From positions 558,001 to 622,000 of the forward strand of contig NZ_QFGA01000001.1 in assembly GCF_004369205.1 (NCBI RefSeq): a DNA stretch of 64,000 bases. Direction: 5' to 3'. Source of the DNA: Pelotomaculum schinkii (GTDB taxonomy: Bacteria; Bacillota; Desulfotomaculia; Desulfotomaculales; Pelotomaculaceae). The position numbers and the translations under genes were made by a program. Shown here in pieces: positions 9,376-17,069 of the stretch; the first letter of the stretch is position 1, and each line of letters begins with the position of its first letter. Under the pieces are notes generated by a model. That model did not search any database and was not told the DNA's origin. It was given only the letters and a program-made list of their open reading frames with translations.

Positions 9376-10341
9376 TTAGTATTTTCTTGCTCCAACAAAA
9401 TCCGCCGCAAGGCTTAAGGTCAACCTGGTGGGTATGTCAGGAAGCTCTTTTAAAGCCTGCTTGGCCCTGTTGATATATTTCCCAACCAGTTCAAAAGAAC
9501 GCTCTATAGCCCCACTATTGGTGATGATGCTTATGGCTTCCTGCATCTCATCCTCGTCTTTTTCAGGTTTTGCTACCAGTTCTCTGAGCCGGTCCTTTTG
9601 CCTGGCAGAGTCCAGGGCATAAATAACCGGGAGGGTGATTATCCCCTGGCGCAGGTCACTGCCGATTGGTTTGCCCAATTCCTGCTGGTCGGCAACCATG
9701 TCCAGGATATCGTCGGTAATCTGAAAAGCCATCCCCACCCCATGTCCGTACCGATACAGCGGGTAGTAGACGCTTTTGGGGGCGCCGCAGGCTACGGCTC
9801 CCAGTTGAGCGCTGGCCGCAATAAGCATGGCCGTCTTGCGGTTAATACGGTATAGGTAATCCCTAAAGCTCTGTTTGACGTCAAAGGAGGCTGCTATCTG
9901 CTGGATCTCGCCCTCACCCATATTGACACTGGTGCTGGCCAGGACGATGGAAATAAGAGGTGCATATTCATAACGGGCGATCAAGATGAGAGACTTGGCA
10001 AAAAGGTAGGAACCTATATGGGTGGAGATACTGTTGCCCCACATGGCCTTGACCGTGGGCTTGCCCCTGCGGGTTAGCGACGCGTCCACCACATCGTCAT
10101 GTACAAGTGTAGCCATATGGATCAGTTCCAAGGCAGTAGCCAGCGGCAGGATCCTCTGCGGGTTAAAGTTGTAAAATTTTGCCCCGAAGAGGCAGAGCGC
10201 AGGTCTTAGTCTTTTACCTCCCGCATTGAGGAGATGCGTGGAGGTCTCGGTTAGGAGCGGGTTTGGCGTTTTCACCACGACACTCAACTCTTTTTCCACC
10301 ATCTGCAGTTCTGTTGCGATGTCTTCAAAAAACTCCAACAT
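9376..10341 (-). CDS. Trans-polyprenyl diphosphate synthase (HepT/IspB family)
   Basis: A 321-residue all-alpha prenyltransferase. GGKRLRPALCLFG binds isopentenyl diphosphate, the first Asp-rich motif is LVHDDVVD, and the second is QITDDILDMV. It makes a long isoprenoid chain, most likely for menaquinone, in line with the heptaprenyl synthase component II genes of Firmicutes. It is the first gene of the operon, 22 bases before sirC. Chain length cannot be read from the sequence. Confidence 0.9.
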   Translation of the reverse strand: MLEFFEDIATELQMVEKELSVVVKTPNPLLTETSTHLLNAGGKRLRPALCLFGAKFYNFNPQRILPLATALELIHMATLVHDDVVDASLTRRGKPTVKAMWGNSISTHIGSYLFAKSLILIARYEYAPLISIVLASTSVNMGEGEIQQIAASFDVKQSFRDYLYRINRKTAMLIAASAQLGAVACGAPKSVYYPLYRYGHGVGMAFQITDDILDMVADQQELGKPIGSDLRQGIITLPVIYALDSARQKDRLRELVAKPEKDEDEMQEAISIITNSGAIERSFELVGKYINRAKQALKELPDIPTRLTLSLAADFVGARKY

Positions 10342-10512
10342 CCTTACCGCTTCCTCTGCCTTTTAAATGAAAAAAAGAATATTTAATAAAAAATTATAAA
10401 TATTATGCAAATTGTTTCCAGAAATAATTATTCGCGGTAAGCATTTAAATTCCTTCCTGTTAATTGGGAAAAGTTTGTTTATTTAGTTCTTCCATCCAAC
10501 CTCTAAAAGTAA

Positions 10513-10548
10513 GTATAATTATTATACATAAAGTTTGTCCCGAAACAA
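10513..10548 (-). promoter_or_regulatory. Candidate sigma-A promoter with PerR/Fur-type box for the heme operon
   Basis: On the minus strand a -35 TTGTTT (10543-10548) and a -10 TATAAT (10521-10526) are 16 bases apart, about 170 bases before the first operon gene. Overlapping the -10 is GTATAATTATTATAC (10513-10527), a perfect 7-1-7 inverted repeat. It matches the Bacillus PerR consensus TTATAATNATTATAA at every position but the two outermost. PerR represses the hem operon in Bacillus subtilis, so peroxide or metal control is a fair inference. Confidence 0.6.
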
Positions 10549-11010
10549 AGGATTCCAGATCTCCTTTGGGAGAGCGCGATTCAACAATTTATCAAAAGGC
10601 AGACCTTTCCTGGAAGCAAATCTTAACAGAAGTGTTTCCATGGGGCATATAACATACTCGGTTACACTCCAAAAGTTAAGCTTGCTGAATGAAAGCAAGC
10701 TTCCACTGTACTGTAGAAATGGCAAAGTTATACAATTATAACTTGTATTGATTTAGTTAAGCTGGGAGAAATCCATTATTGGATAAATTTGTATAGGTAT
10801 ACACCTCAATCCGTCAACGTGGCTCCCTAAATATGTCCCGAAGCTCCATCCTGTACAACCCACCGGAGAATCTAAAAAGTAAACCGGATGTGAAGGAAAA
10901 AGGCTGCAGTTCAACTTGGATTATAGGTTTTAAGGCTTCTTTCTTGATTTTTATAAGATTTTATTATACAATGTAGCCCAGTCTACAATTATTGTAAATA
11001 CCAAGTTATT
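10549..11010. other. Noncoding spacer between heme operon and selC
   Basis: AT-rich DNA without a convincing gene. Short frames exist (for example 10522-10725) but lack family motifs and ribosome sites. A hairpin AAGCTTGC/GCAAGCTT lies near 10677-10702 without a T tract. A small inverted repeat TGTAG/CTACA lies near 10972-10987 just before selC. Confidence 0.5.
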
Positions 11011-11015
11011 TTTTC

Positions 11016-11111
11016 GGGGGTGGATGGCGCCTGGTGGTGCTCCTGGTCTTCAAAACCAGTCGTTGGGCTGATGAGGTCCATGGTGAGTTCGATTCTCACA
11101 CACTCCCGCCA
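11016..11111 (+). tRNA. selC: tRNA-Sec (UCA anticodon)
   Basis: A 96-base tRNA with the long extra arm of selenocysteine tRNA. Acceptor GGGGGTG pairs with CACTCCC before G and an encoded CCA. The anticodon stem-loop CTGGTC-TTCAAAA-CCAG presents TCA, which reads UGA. The T arm is GTGAG-TTCGATT-CTCAC. An acceptor of eight pairs needs a G-A mismatch or a shifted 5' end at 11015. It shows that the organism decodes UGA as selenocysteine; selA, selB and selD are not in the window. Confidence 0.93.
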
Positions 11112-11121
11112 AAGTAATAGC

Positions 11122-11148
11122 AAAGCCTCCTGGGAGCGAAGGCTTTTT
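11122..11148 (+). terminator. Rho-independent terminator of selC
   Basis: AAAGCC (11122-11127) pairs with GGCTTT (11141-11146) and runs into a T5 tract, ten bases after the tRNA 3' end. Confidence 0.75.
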
Positions 11149-11200
11149 GTATGTGAATTAACTGAAATCAGGGGTTAAGCATTTTGATTGAGAAGTGGAT

Positions 11201-11232
11201 AAAAAAAAAGGTAGGAGCAATTTCCTGCCTTA
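11201..11232 (-). terminator. Rho-independent terminator of the small secreted protein gene
   Basis: On the minus strand AAGGCAGGA pairs with TCCTACCTT around AATTGC with one internal mismatch, followed by a long T tract (11201-11209 reads as A on the plus strand). It lies about 25 bases past the stop at 11256. Confidence 0.75.
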
Positions 11233-11255
11233 ATAACATGTATTATACTTATTAA

Positions 11256-11663
11256 CTATTTCCAACCTTTAGCCACGAATGCAAACTGGGTTACACCGTA
11301 TTTATCTACATATTGCCGCACTTCATAATCCCTATCCGGGTCAAGGTAGAAATAATGGTTCACACCATTGGCGTCAACATAGAAATACCTTTCAGCGTTC
11401 CTATTGTTATTCCATATGTGGCGCCAGCTAATTTTTTTATTATTCCAGCTCTGGTAATACCTGTCAAGTATTTTGTTAATATTTATTGTTACTTCCCGAT
11501 CTGAACCAGAATGGTTCCAGCTATAACCTTGGTAACCATTAGATATACTCCCAACTTGACTATTACCATAGAAAACAAAAGTATCTGACTGACCGGCAAA
11601 CGCTGCGGACGACAGTGTTAGCAAAAAGGTCAATGTCAAGACAATCAAGAAGATTTTTCGCAT
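11256..11663 (-). CDS. Small secreted protein of unknown function
   Basis: A 135-residue protein with a clear signal peptide (MRKIFLIVLTLTFLL, cleavage probably after AAFA near residue 23). The mature part is about 112 residues, rich in Tyr, Asn, Trp and charged residues, with no cysteine. It contains YFYVDANGVNHYFYLDPD and ends VAKGWK. No family was recognised. It stands alone between selC and lgt with its own terminator, so it is probably monocistronic. The ATG is followed by a standard lysine/arginine n-region; GAGAGGTGCG lies just upstream. Confidence 0.7.
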   Translation of the reverse strand: MRKIFLIVLTLTFLLTLSSAAFAGQSDTFVFYGNSQVGSISNGYQGYSWNHSGSDREVTININKILDRYYQSWNNKKISWRHIWNNNRNAERYFYVDANGVNHYFYLDPDRDYEVRQYVDKYGVTQFAFVAKGWK

Positions 11664-11971
11664 TTAACGCACCTCTCCCCATATATCATAGTAGTTTTGC
11701 AGCCATAATTAATATAATTCAATTAGTAACCCAGAGCAACACGCAAGTTTTGGGTAAAACAAAAACGTATCCCTGTTTTAGGCTATGGTATCCAATAGTT
11801 TATTATTTGACCAAATATGAAACGTCTTAACTGGAAAAAAATCCGGGTGTTTTTAACCCGGATCTTAAGATGTACATAATTCAGCAGGGGCATGGGGTTG
11901 GTTGTAAAACCAGTCTTTTTTTACTATTATATATAATATATAAGAAAATAAATCCTTTAGGAGGAAAGTAC
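11664..11971. other. Spacer upstream of lgt
   Basis: AT-rich spacer that probably carries the divergent promoters of the secreted protein gene and lgt; none stands out. An isolated terminator-like hairpin on the minus strand is listed separately at 11835-11863. The lgt frame is open from 11870 but that part has no homology. Confidence 0.4.
11835..11863 (-). terminator. Orphan terminator-like hairpin
   Basis: ATCCGGGT (11841-11848) pairs perfectly with ACCCGGAT (11856-11863) around seven bases. Read on the minus strand it ends in a T6 tract, as a terminator would. No minus-strand gene lies directly before it; lgt is on the other strand. Confidence 0.5.
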
Positions 11972-12754
11972 ATGCTTGACCCTGTAGCCTTTCAGATAGG
12001 TCCGTTTACCATCTATTGGTACGGAATTATTATTACCTTCGCTTTTATCCTGGGGACGATCCTGGCGTACTATCATGCCACAAAGACAGATATTGACCCG
12101 GAACATATCCTTAATATGCTGATCCTGATTATCCCCGCGTCAATTATCGGAGCCCGATTGTTTCAAGTGTTTTCACTCTGGGATGATTACAGGTCGAACC
12201 CACTTGAGATTTTTGCCACCTGGCATGGTGGACTGGCCATCCACGGCGGGCTGATAGGCGGTTTTCTAGTAGGGTATTATTATGTAAGGAAACACCGGTT
12301 GGACTTCTGGAAGCTGGCTGACATCTTTGCGCCAAGCATCATCCTGGGGCAAGCTATCGGCCGCTGGGGAAACTTTATCAACCAGGAAGCGTACGGAAGC
12401 GCTGTTACCCGTGCGTACATCAGCCACTTTCCGGATTTTATCCAGCGACAGATGTTTATCGGCGGTCAGTACCACCACCCGGCTTTCTTGTACGAATCAG
12501 TCTGGGACCTGCTGGTATTTATTGTTTTAATGGTTTACCACCGGCGACAACACTTCAAGGGACAAATCATGCTGTTATATCTCATCCTTTATTCGGCCGG
12601 ACGCTTTTTCATTGAAGGTCTTCGTTTGGACAGCCTGATGTGGGGTCCGTTCCGGTCAGCCCAATTTCTTAGCGTACTGATTATTATTGCCTGCGCAGTC
12701 ATTTACCTGCGCCGGTTAAAAAAAGGAGATTCACATAAATCACCAGAGCCCTGA
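11972..12754 (+). CDS. lgt: Phosphatidylglycerol--prolipoprotein diacylglyceryl transferase
   Basis: A 260-residue polytopic membrane enzyme that attaches diacylglycerol to the lipobox cysteine of prolipoproteins. The Lgt signature GRWGNFINQEAYG is present near residue 130, with HGGLAIHGG before it and GRFFIEGLR near the end. The ATG at 11972 has AGGAGG seven bases upstream, so the longer frame from 11870 is not used. It is the enzyme needed for the lipoprotein encoded at 58370-59488. Confidence 0.96.
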   Translation: MLDPVAFQIGPFTIYWYGIIITFAFILGTILAYYHATKTDIDPEHILNMLILIIPASIIGARLFQVFSLWDDYRSNPLEIFATWHGGLAIHGGLIGGFLVGYYYVRKHRLDFWKLADIFAPSIILGQAIGRWGNFINQEAYGSAVTRAYISHFPDFIQRQMFIGGQYHHPAFLYESVWDLLVFIVLMVYHRRQHFKGQIMLLYLILYSAGRFFIEGLRLDSLMWGPFRSAQFLSVLIIIACAVIYLRRLKKGDSHKSPEP

Positions 12755-12850
12755 ACCATATAATAACAATAATCGCATTTTTCTACTTTTGTCACACACT
12801 ATCTCCACTATTCATAATATAAAAAAAATAGTCTTCAAGGAGGTAGTAAA

Positions 12851-12967
12851 ATGTCCCTTTCTACTGGTGCTGGCGGCGGTGTCAGCGGAGGTTTTAGTTT
12901 CAACTTCAGCTTCTTTTTCTTCTTTTTCATCATCATCTGCGTTTTCTTCTTCATCGGGTTTATCTAG
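12851..12967 (+). CDS. Tiny Gly/Phe-rich hydrophobic peptide (38 residues)
   Basis: A short gene easily missed. ATG 12851-12853 has a strong AAGGAGG seven bases upstream, and a perfect terminator starts eleven bases after the TAG. The peptide begins MSLSTGAGGGVSGGFSF, continues into a run of Phe and Ile forming one membrane-length segment, and ends FFFIGFI. The Gly-rich start and hydrophobic tail recall small sporulation peptides of the YjcZ type, but I cannot show homology. The gene follows lgt by 96 bases on the same strand. Start, stop and terminator make a real expressed unit likely. Confidence 0.7.
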   Translation: MSLSTGAGGGVSGGFSFNFSFFFFFFIIICVFFFIGFI

Positions 12968-12977
12968 GATCCCTCAA

Positions 12978-13015
12978 TACCGGCCTGGTTTTATAAAACC
13001 AGGCCGGTACTTTTT
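12978..13015 (+). terminator. Strong rho-independent terminator
   Basis: TACCGGCCTGGTTTTA pairs with its exact inverse complement up to GGTA at 13009, followed by C and T5. It ends the 38-residue peptide gene. On the minus strand the hairpin lies after the DUF4912 gene but has no T tract there. Confidence 0.9.
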
Positions 13016-13031
13016 CAGGACATATAGTTAG

Positions 13032-13454
13032 TTACTTATCATCTTTTGGCAGGCCCCAGGAACTTGAGGACGGCAAGTTATCGGGTGGGGCTTCAGCAAG
13101 GGTCCGGCCGTCTGCAGGCCGGTCAAGGGGTGTGCTTACGGAGTTTGAACGAAGCAGCGGATAAAATAAATTATCATGACTAATGATACCGATCTCACAG
13201 TTGTAGGTAAGGCCTGGTTCGACGTCTGAAAAGTAAAAGCTCTTTTGGGACATATTGAACTCAGTCGTGTAAAAGGGACCGCGACCTTCAATATTTAACC
13301 GGATCTGAACCTTTTCTTTTTTCTCCAGCAAATCCTTCAGCCCCGGAGAAAGTTCCCAGTAGACGTAAAGTACCCTGGGACTCTGCACCAATAAAAACAG
13401 CGCGTTTTCGTGATAGTCCGGCGGCAGAGGAACGGGGATATGTTGATGATCCAC
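13032..13454 (-). CDS. DUF4912 domain protein
   Basis: A 140-residue soluble protein without signal peptide. Residues about 15-105 match DUF4912 in pattern: LFLLVQSPRVLYVYWELS, then TTEFNMSQKSFYFSDVEPG and YNCEIG. Such proteins occur widely in Clostridia; their role is unknown. The acidic/Ser/Pro-rich tail (APPDNLPSSSSWG) looks disordered. No partner gene is obvious; the flavoprotein gene upstream on the same strand is about 115 bases away. Confidence 0.7.
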   Translation of the reverse strand: MDHQHIPVPLPPDYHENALFLLVQSPRVLYVYWELSPGLKDLLEKKEKVQIRLNIEGRGPFYTTEFNMSQKSFYFSDVEPGLTYNCEIGIISHDNLFYPLLRSNSVSTPLDRPADGRTLAEAPPDNLPSSSSWGLPKDDK

Positions 13455-13567
13455 CTTAGCCCCTCCTTCCTGTATACATCAATTTGACGCCGGACCATTA
13501 TTATCCTGCTCGAAAACTGCGTATTCAATGGCTTGATAGCTAAAGATATTCAAAAAGGTCCTATCGT

Positions 13568-14434
13568 TTACTGGTCCAGGTATTGCACCGCGCTCAAAGC
13601 GGCAACCTGTCCCTCGCCCACCGCCTTGGCCAACTGGTACGGCTTCCCGGTGCAATCACCTGCTGCAAATACACCTTTAACATTGGTCTGAAATGAACGG
13701 TCCACATTGATATGGTTATCTGTGATAGTTAGTCCGGAGATAAGCTGGTCCGGCAAATAGGTTTCCCTGTAAATAAAAACCCCATTGACGGCAAGGGTGC
13801 GGTCACCGATTATAACCTCCGACACAAATTCTTTTCCGGTAATAGCTCCTACCTTTTGATTTTCAATAACCTCCACTACATCCTTCAGTCCTTGCGGCGC
13901 AAGCCCGCCACCGCTGATAAAATACACTTTACGGCAAATGCCGGCCAGATAATTGGCGTCTTCTATCCCTTCTTTAGTATAGGCCAGGACCGCCACCTGC
14001 TGGCCGGCAAACAAAGGCCCATCACAGGTCGCACAGTAGCTGACCCCCTTACCTATAAACTCACGCTCACCTTTAACCAGCTCCGATACTGTTACACCCG
14101 TAGCCATAATTACTGTTCGGGTATGATACTCTGATTGCCTGGTCTGCAGGGAAAAAATATCTCCCTCAATCCGGGTGACCGAGTCCACCTTTTCTTGTAA
14201 GACAGGTACATCCATTGAGCGGGCATGCCGCAGAAACTTATCACGCAAGGAGGGCCCATCGATCTCCGGGAACCCCAGGTAATTGCTGACCAATGGAGAT
14301 TTCTGCAGCTTTGGGGTACAAAGCTCACCTCCCAGTAAAACGATGGATTTCCTCCTGATGCTGGCGTTGACGGCAGCGGAAAGACCTGCCGGGCCACAGC
14401 CTATAATGGCGACGTCATAGGTTTTTTTGTTCAT
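13568..14434 (-). CDS. Thioredoxin-reductase-like flavoprotein lacking the NADPH motif
   Basis: A 288-residue flavoprotein. The FAD motif GCGPAGLSAAVNAS is at residues 12-25, the redox pair is C134/C137 in SYCATCDGP, and the second FAD segment GVFAAGDCTGKPYQLAKAVGEGQ lies near the C-terminus. Where NADPH-dependent enzymes have GGGxSAxE and HRRxxxR (about residues 150-180), this protein has VLAYTKEGIEDA and SGGGLAPQ. That absence is seen in ferredoxin-dependent flavin thioredoxin reductases of Clostridia, so ferredoxin may be the donor. AAGGAG lies seven bases before the ATG. No thioredoxin gene is adjacent. Confidence 0.85.
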   Translation of the reverse strand: MNKKTYDVAIIGCGPAGLSAAVNASIRRKSIVLLGGELCTPKLQKSPLVSNYLGFPEIDGPSLRDKFLRHARSMDVPVLQEKVDSVTRIEGDIFSLQTRQSEYHTRTVIMATGVTVSELVKGEREFIGKGVSYCATCDGPLFAGQQVAVLAYTKEGIEDANYLAGICRKVYFISGGGLAPQGLKDVVEVIENQKVGAITGKEFVSEVIIGDRTLAVNGVFIYRETYLPDQLISGLTITDNHINVDRSFQTNVKGVFAAGDCTGKPYQLAKAVGEGQVAALSAVQYLDQ

Positions 14435-14538
14435 GGCGGGCTCCTTTTTAGTTTAAGTATTCCCGCAGGCCGGGCTTATATTTATTTGTATTTTTGACAC
14501 CAGGGTAAAAGAAATCATCTGCAAGCCCAGGGAATTTT

Positions 14539-14566
14539 AAAACCGGCGGTAACCGCCGGTTTTTTG
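14539..14566 (-). terminator. Terminator of hisG (possibly bidirectional)
   Basis: AACCGGCGGT pairs with AACCGCCGGTT at 14541-14561. On the plus strand it ends in T6, on the minus strand in T4 followed by A-rich DNA. It lies 23 bases past the hisG stop. Confidence 0.65.
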
Positions 14567-14588
14567 TGGTCAAAATCATGTTTTGTTC

Positions 14589-15458
14589 TTATGGAATGAC
14601 CTTTGATAAGGGATATTCAATGATGTCCTGCGCGCCGCCCCTTTTAAGCGCAGGGATCAGGTCGCGCACCTGTATTTCTTCTAAAATTGTTTCCACTGCA
14701 ACCCAGTCGCTCTGGACCAGCTGTGAGATCGTGGGCTGTTTCATGGCGGGCAGCACTTCCAGAATATTAGCCAGTTTATCCCCCGGAACATTCATCTTGA
14801 GGCCTACCTTTGACCTGGCCCGTAGCGCCCCCTGCAGCAGTACGGACAAATTTTGCAGCTTTTCTTTTTTCCAGGGATCTTTCCACGCGTTCCGGTTGGC
14901 ATGGAGTTTGGTTGTGGACTGCAGAACGGTGGCTATGATCCGCAGGTTGTTAGCCTTGATTGAACTGCCCGTTTCTGTAATATCGGCGATTGCATCCACC
15001 AGGTGAGGCACTTTTACCTCCGTCGCCCCGTAAGAGTACTCAACATAGGCGTCTACACCGTTTGACTTCAGGTATTTCTCAGTGACCCGGACCAGTTCAG
15101 TGGCGATTCTCTTGCCTTTAAGATCAGCAACAGTCTTTATGTCACTGTCGTTGGCCACAGCGATAACCAGCCGGATAGGATTGGAAGTGTTCTTGGCATA
15201 AATCAGGTCGGCAACCTCAACCACATCAGCCTCGTTTTCCATAATCCAGTCAAGGCCGCTCAAACCGGCGTCAAGTACCCCATCGTTGACATAGCGGGGA
15301 ATTTCCTGCGCCCGCATCAGTACGACTTCCAATTCGGGGTCATTGATCGTTGGGAAATATGACCGGCTGCGAACTGTCAGTTCAAAACCGGCCTGTTTAA
15401 AAAGCTGAAAGGTAGCCTCCTGGAGGCTGCCTTTAGGTAGACCCAAACGCAACTTCAA
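14589..15458 (-). CDS. hisG: ATP phosphoribosyltransferase, long form
   Basis: A 289-residue HisG that condenses ATP with PRPP, the first step of histidine synthesis. LRLGLPKGSLQEAT opens the protein; GLSGLDWIMEN and ADITETGSSIKANNLR are family segments, the latter binding PRPP. Residues about 210-289 form the C-terminal ACT-like regulatory domain of the hexameric long form, which allows histidine feedback and needs no HisZ. No other his gene is nearby, so hisG is detached from the usual operon. Confidence 0.95.
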   Translation of the reverse strand: MKLRLGLPKGSLQEATFQLFKQAGFELTVRSRSYFPTINDPELEVVLMRAQEIPRYVNDGVLDAGLSGLDWIMENEADVVEVADLIYAKNTSNPIRLVIAVANDSDIKTVADLKGKRIATELVRVTEKYLKSNGVDAYVEYSYGATEVKVPHLVDAIADITETGSSIKANNLRIIATVLQSTTKLHANRNAWKDPWKKEKLQNLSVLLQGALRARSKVGLKMNVPGDKLANILEVLPAMKQPTISQLVQSDWVAVETILEEIQVRDLIPALKRGGAQDIIEYPLSKVIP

Positions 15459-15570
15459 AAAATACTCCTCCTCGGATTTTTACTGTTCATCTTGCTATAT
15501 TGTAAAAGTATACCTATAGGCTACTGTAGTGTCAATACCATGAGGAGTTCACTACAAGTTAAAAGTATGA

Positions 15571-16722
15571 TCACGGGATGGCCAAGTACCGGCCGACAAA
15601 AATCAGGTCGGGGTTTAGCCCGCTATTCAATTCAATGATAGCCTCCATTGTGGTATTGTAATTACGTGCTATGGAGGTCAGAGTGTCTCCGGGAACCACG
15701 GCATGTACGCTTTTGCCCCTGCCGGAAAGCAGCCACACCTGAAGCCACCCGTCCCGGGTACCCAGGCCCAGTAATCCTTCACTGCTTACTTCCAGATCAT
15801 TTACAGAACGGCCCGCTTGCAACGCCCAATCCGGACTGGTGGATTGAACCGGCGCACTGAAACCGAATAAATAACCCTCCGGGGTACCGGCAACCAGCGT
15901 TTCAAAACCGTCTCCGACCAGCCTTCCGGCGGTCAAAGCCGGTACCGAGCTTCCCAAATTATCCGTAGTCAGTACAGTATTGAGCTCCTGGTTGACTTCA
16001 ACAACCCTTACAAAACCGTCTTGACCACCCCAGGCCAGTTGTTCATCTAATCTTTCCCGCAAATTGCCTGCTGTTAAGGAAGCTACCCGGGCAGACAAAT
16101 TCTCCTGAGCCGGGCCTTCGGCAAAACCCCGTTCGGTAAAAATCAGGGTAATGATACCGGAACTTCCGTCTGTACTGTAGGCTGCAGCTGTCAAGGGGAG
16201 CAGGTCCCCACTTCTCATAACAACTGCAACCTTTTGTGGGGCTCCGGGCAGCGCTCTGATGGCCAGAAGATCAAGTCGCACCTCGCCTGGAGCCTGACCG
16301 GTCTGCCTGTAAAAATAAAGAGCATTCCTGCCCTCCGCCGCTGCTATGACTTCCTCCCGGCCATCGTTGTCAATATCCGCAAGGGCTACATCCACATAGC
16401 GGGCGCCACTCTCGGGGGCAGTCTCCGCCAGCAACAGAAGGGTTCCCTCCCTGCTGCCGTACACCGCAACTCTGTCCTCCAGCCCTACCACAATATGATC
16501 AAGAGCAGGACCCGGCAGTCCTACAGCCAGGCTCAACACTTCAGTTCCAATATCCAGGGCTGCGCTAAGGCTATAACCATCCTCAGACGGACTAAACAAA
16601 AAAAGATTGGTTCCTGATGTTGCAACAAGATTCGTTCTTTCTCCAGTAATAACTCCCCAGTTAACCAGGACCGGGCCGTCCAACTCCCGGGACCACAATA
16701 ATCTGGTTAGCGACAGAGGCAT
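15571..16722 (-). CDS. FG-GAP/VCBS-like repeat protein with C-terminal LysM
   Basis: A 383-residue protein. Most of it is beta-propeller-like: DVALADIDNDGREEVIAAAEG (near residue 115) is a calcium-type FG-GAP repeat and similar blades follow. Residues about 338-383 are a LysM domain (VPGDTLTSIARNYNTT, then NPDLIFVGRYLAIP), which usually binds peptidoglycan or spore-coat glycans. No signal peptide is seen at MPLSLTRLLWSRELDG, so export is unclear; spore-coat or mother-cell location is possible. Function not known. Confidence 0.75.
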   Translation of the reverse strand: MPLSLTRLLWSRELDGPVLVNWGVITGERTNLVATSGTNLFLFSPSEDGYSLSAALDIGTEVLSLAVGLPGPALDHIVVGLEDRVAVYGSREGTLLLLAETAPESGARYVDVALADIDNDGREEVIAAAEGRNALYFYRQTGQAPGEVRLDLLAIRALPGAPQKVAVVMRSGDLLPLTAAAYSTDGSSGIITLIFTERGFAEGPAQENLSARVASLTAGNLRERLDEQLAWGGQDGFVRVVEVNQELNTVLTTDNLGSSVPALTAGRLVGDGFETLVAGTPEGYLFGFSAPVQSTSPDWALQAGRSVNDLEVSSEGLLGLGTRDGWLQVWLLSGRGKSVHAVVPGDTLTSIARNYNTTMEAIIELNSGLNPDLIFVGRYLAIP

Positions 16723-16804
16723 AACCTGACCACACCTTTACTTATTTTATTGTAAGTGTATGCTCCCACCTCCAATTTATATGAACACAGTCAGCGACAA
16801 ACAA

Positions 16805-16847
16805 AGAAAAAAGCCCGTCTAAGGCTTTAAACCAAGCGGCGGGCTTC
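16805..16847 (-). terminator. Rho-independent terminator of the AbrB-type gene
   Basis: On the minus strand AAGCCCGCC (about 16839-16847) pairs with the inverse part GACGGGCTT (16811-16819), followed by a T-rich tract. It lies about 30 bases after the stop at 16875. Confidence 0.7.
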
Positions 16848-16874
16848 TGAATCTTTAATTGTAGGTTACATTCT

Positions 16875-17069
16875 CTAGAAAAAAGGAACTGCCTCAACCC
16901 TGGTATTACTGTTCTCTTTTTCTGTGACTACCTCAACCCTTCTCAAAACCAGGCGCCCTTTCTCAATGTTGATATAAACCTGATTTCCTGCCCCAATCCC
17001 GAGGGTTTTAAGTATTTGCCGCGGAATAGTAACCTGTCCGTTTGGAGTAAGACATGACAAGCTCCCCAT
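16875..17069 (-). CDS. SpoVT/AbrB-family transition regulator
   Basis: A 64-residue DNA-binding protein. Residues 1-47 are a swapped-hairpin AbrB domain: LTPNGQVTIPRQILKTLGI followed by GNQVYINIEKGRLVLRR. The tail (about 48-64) is short, so there is no GAF domain as in SpoVT. AGGAGG sits just upstream of the start. It is monocistronic with its own terminator. It may act as a transition-state regulator or as an antitoxin-type AbrB, but no toxin gene is adjacent. Confidence 0.85.
   Translation of the reverse strand: MGSLSCLTPNGQVTIPRQILKTLGIGAGNQVYINIEKGRLVLRRVEVVTEKENSNTRVEAVPFF

Noticed and set aside
10522-10725. Minus-strand frame of 67 codons upstream of the heme operon
   Set aside because: It overlaps the PerR-type box and promoter and shows no conserved features.
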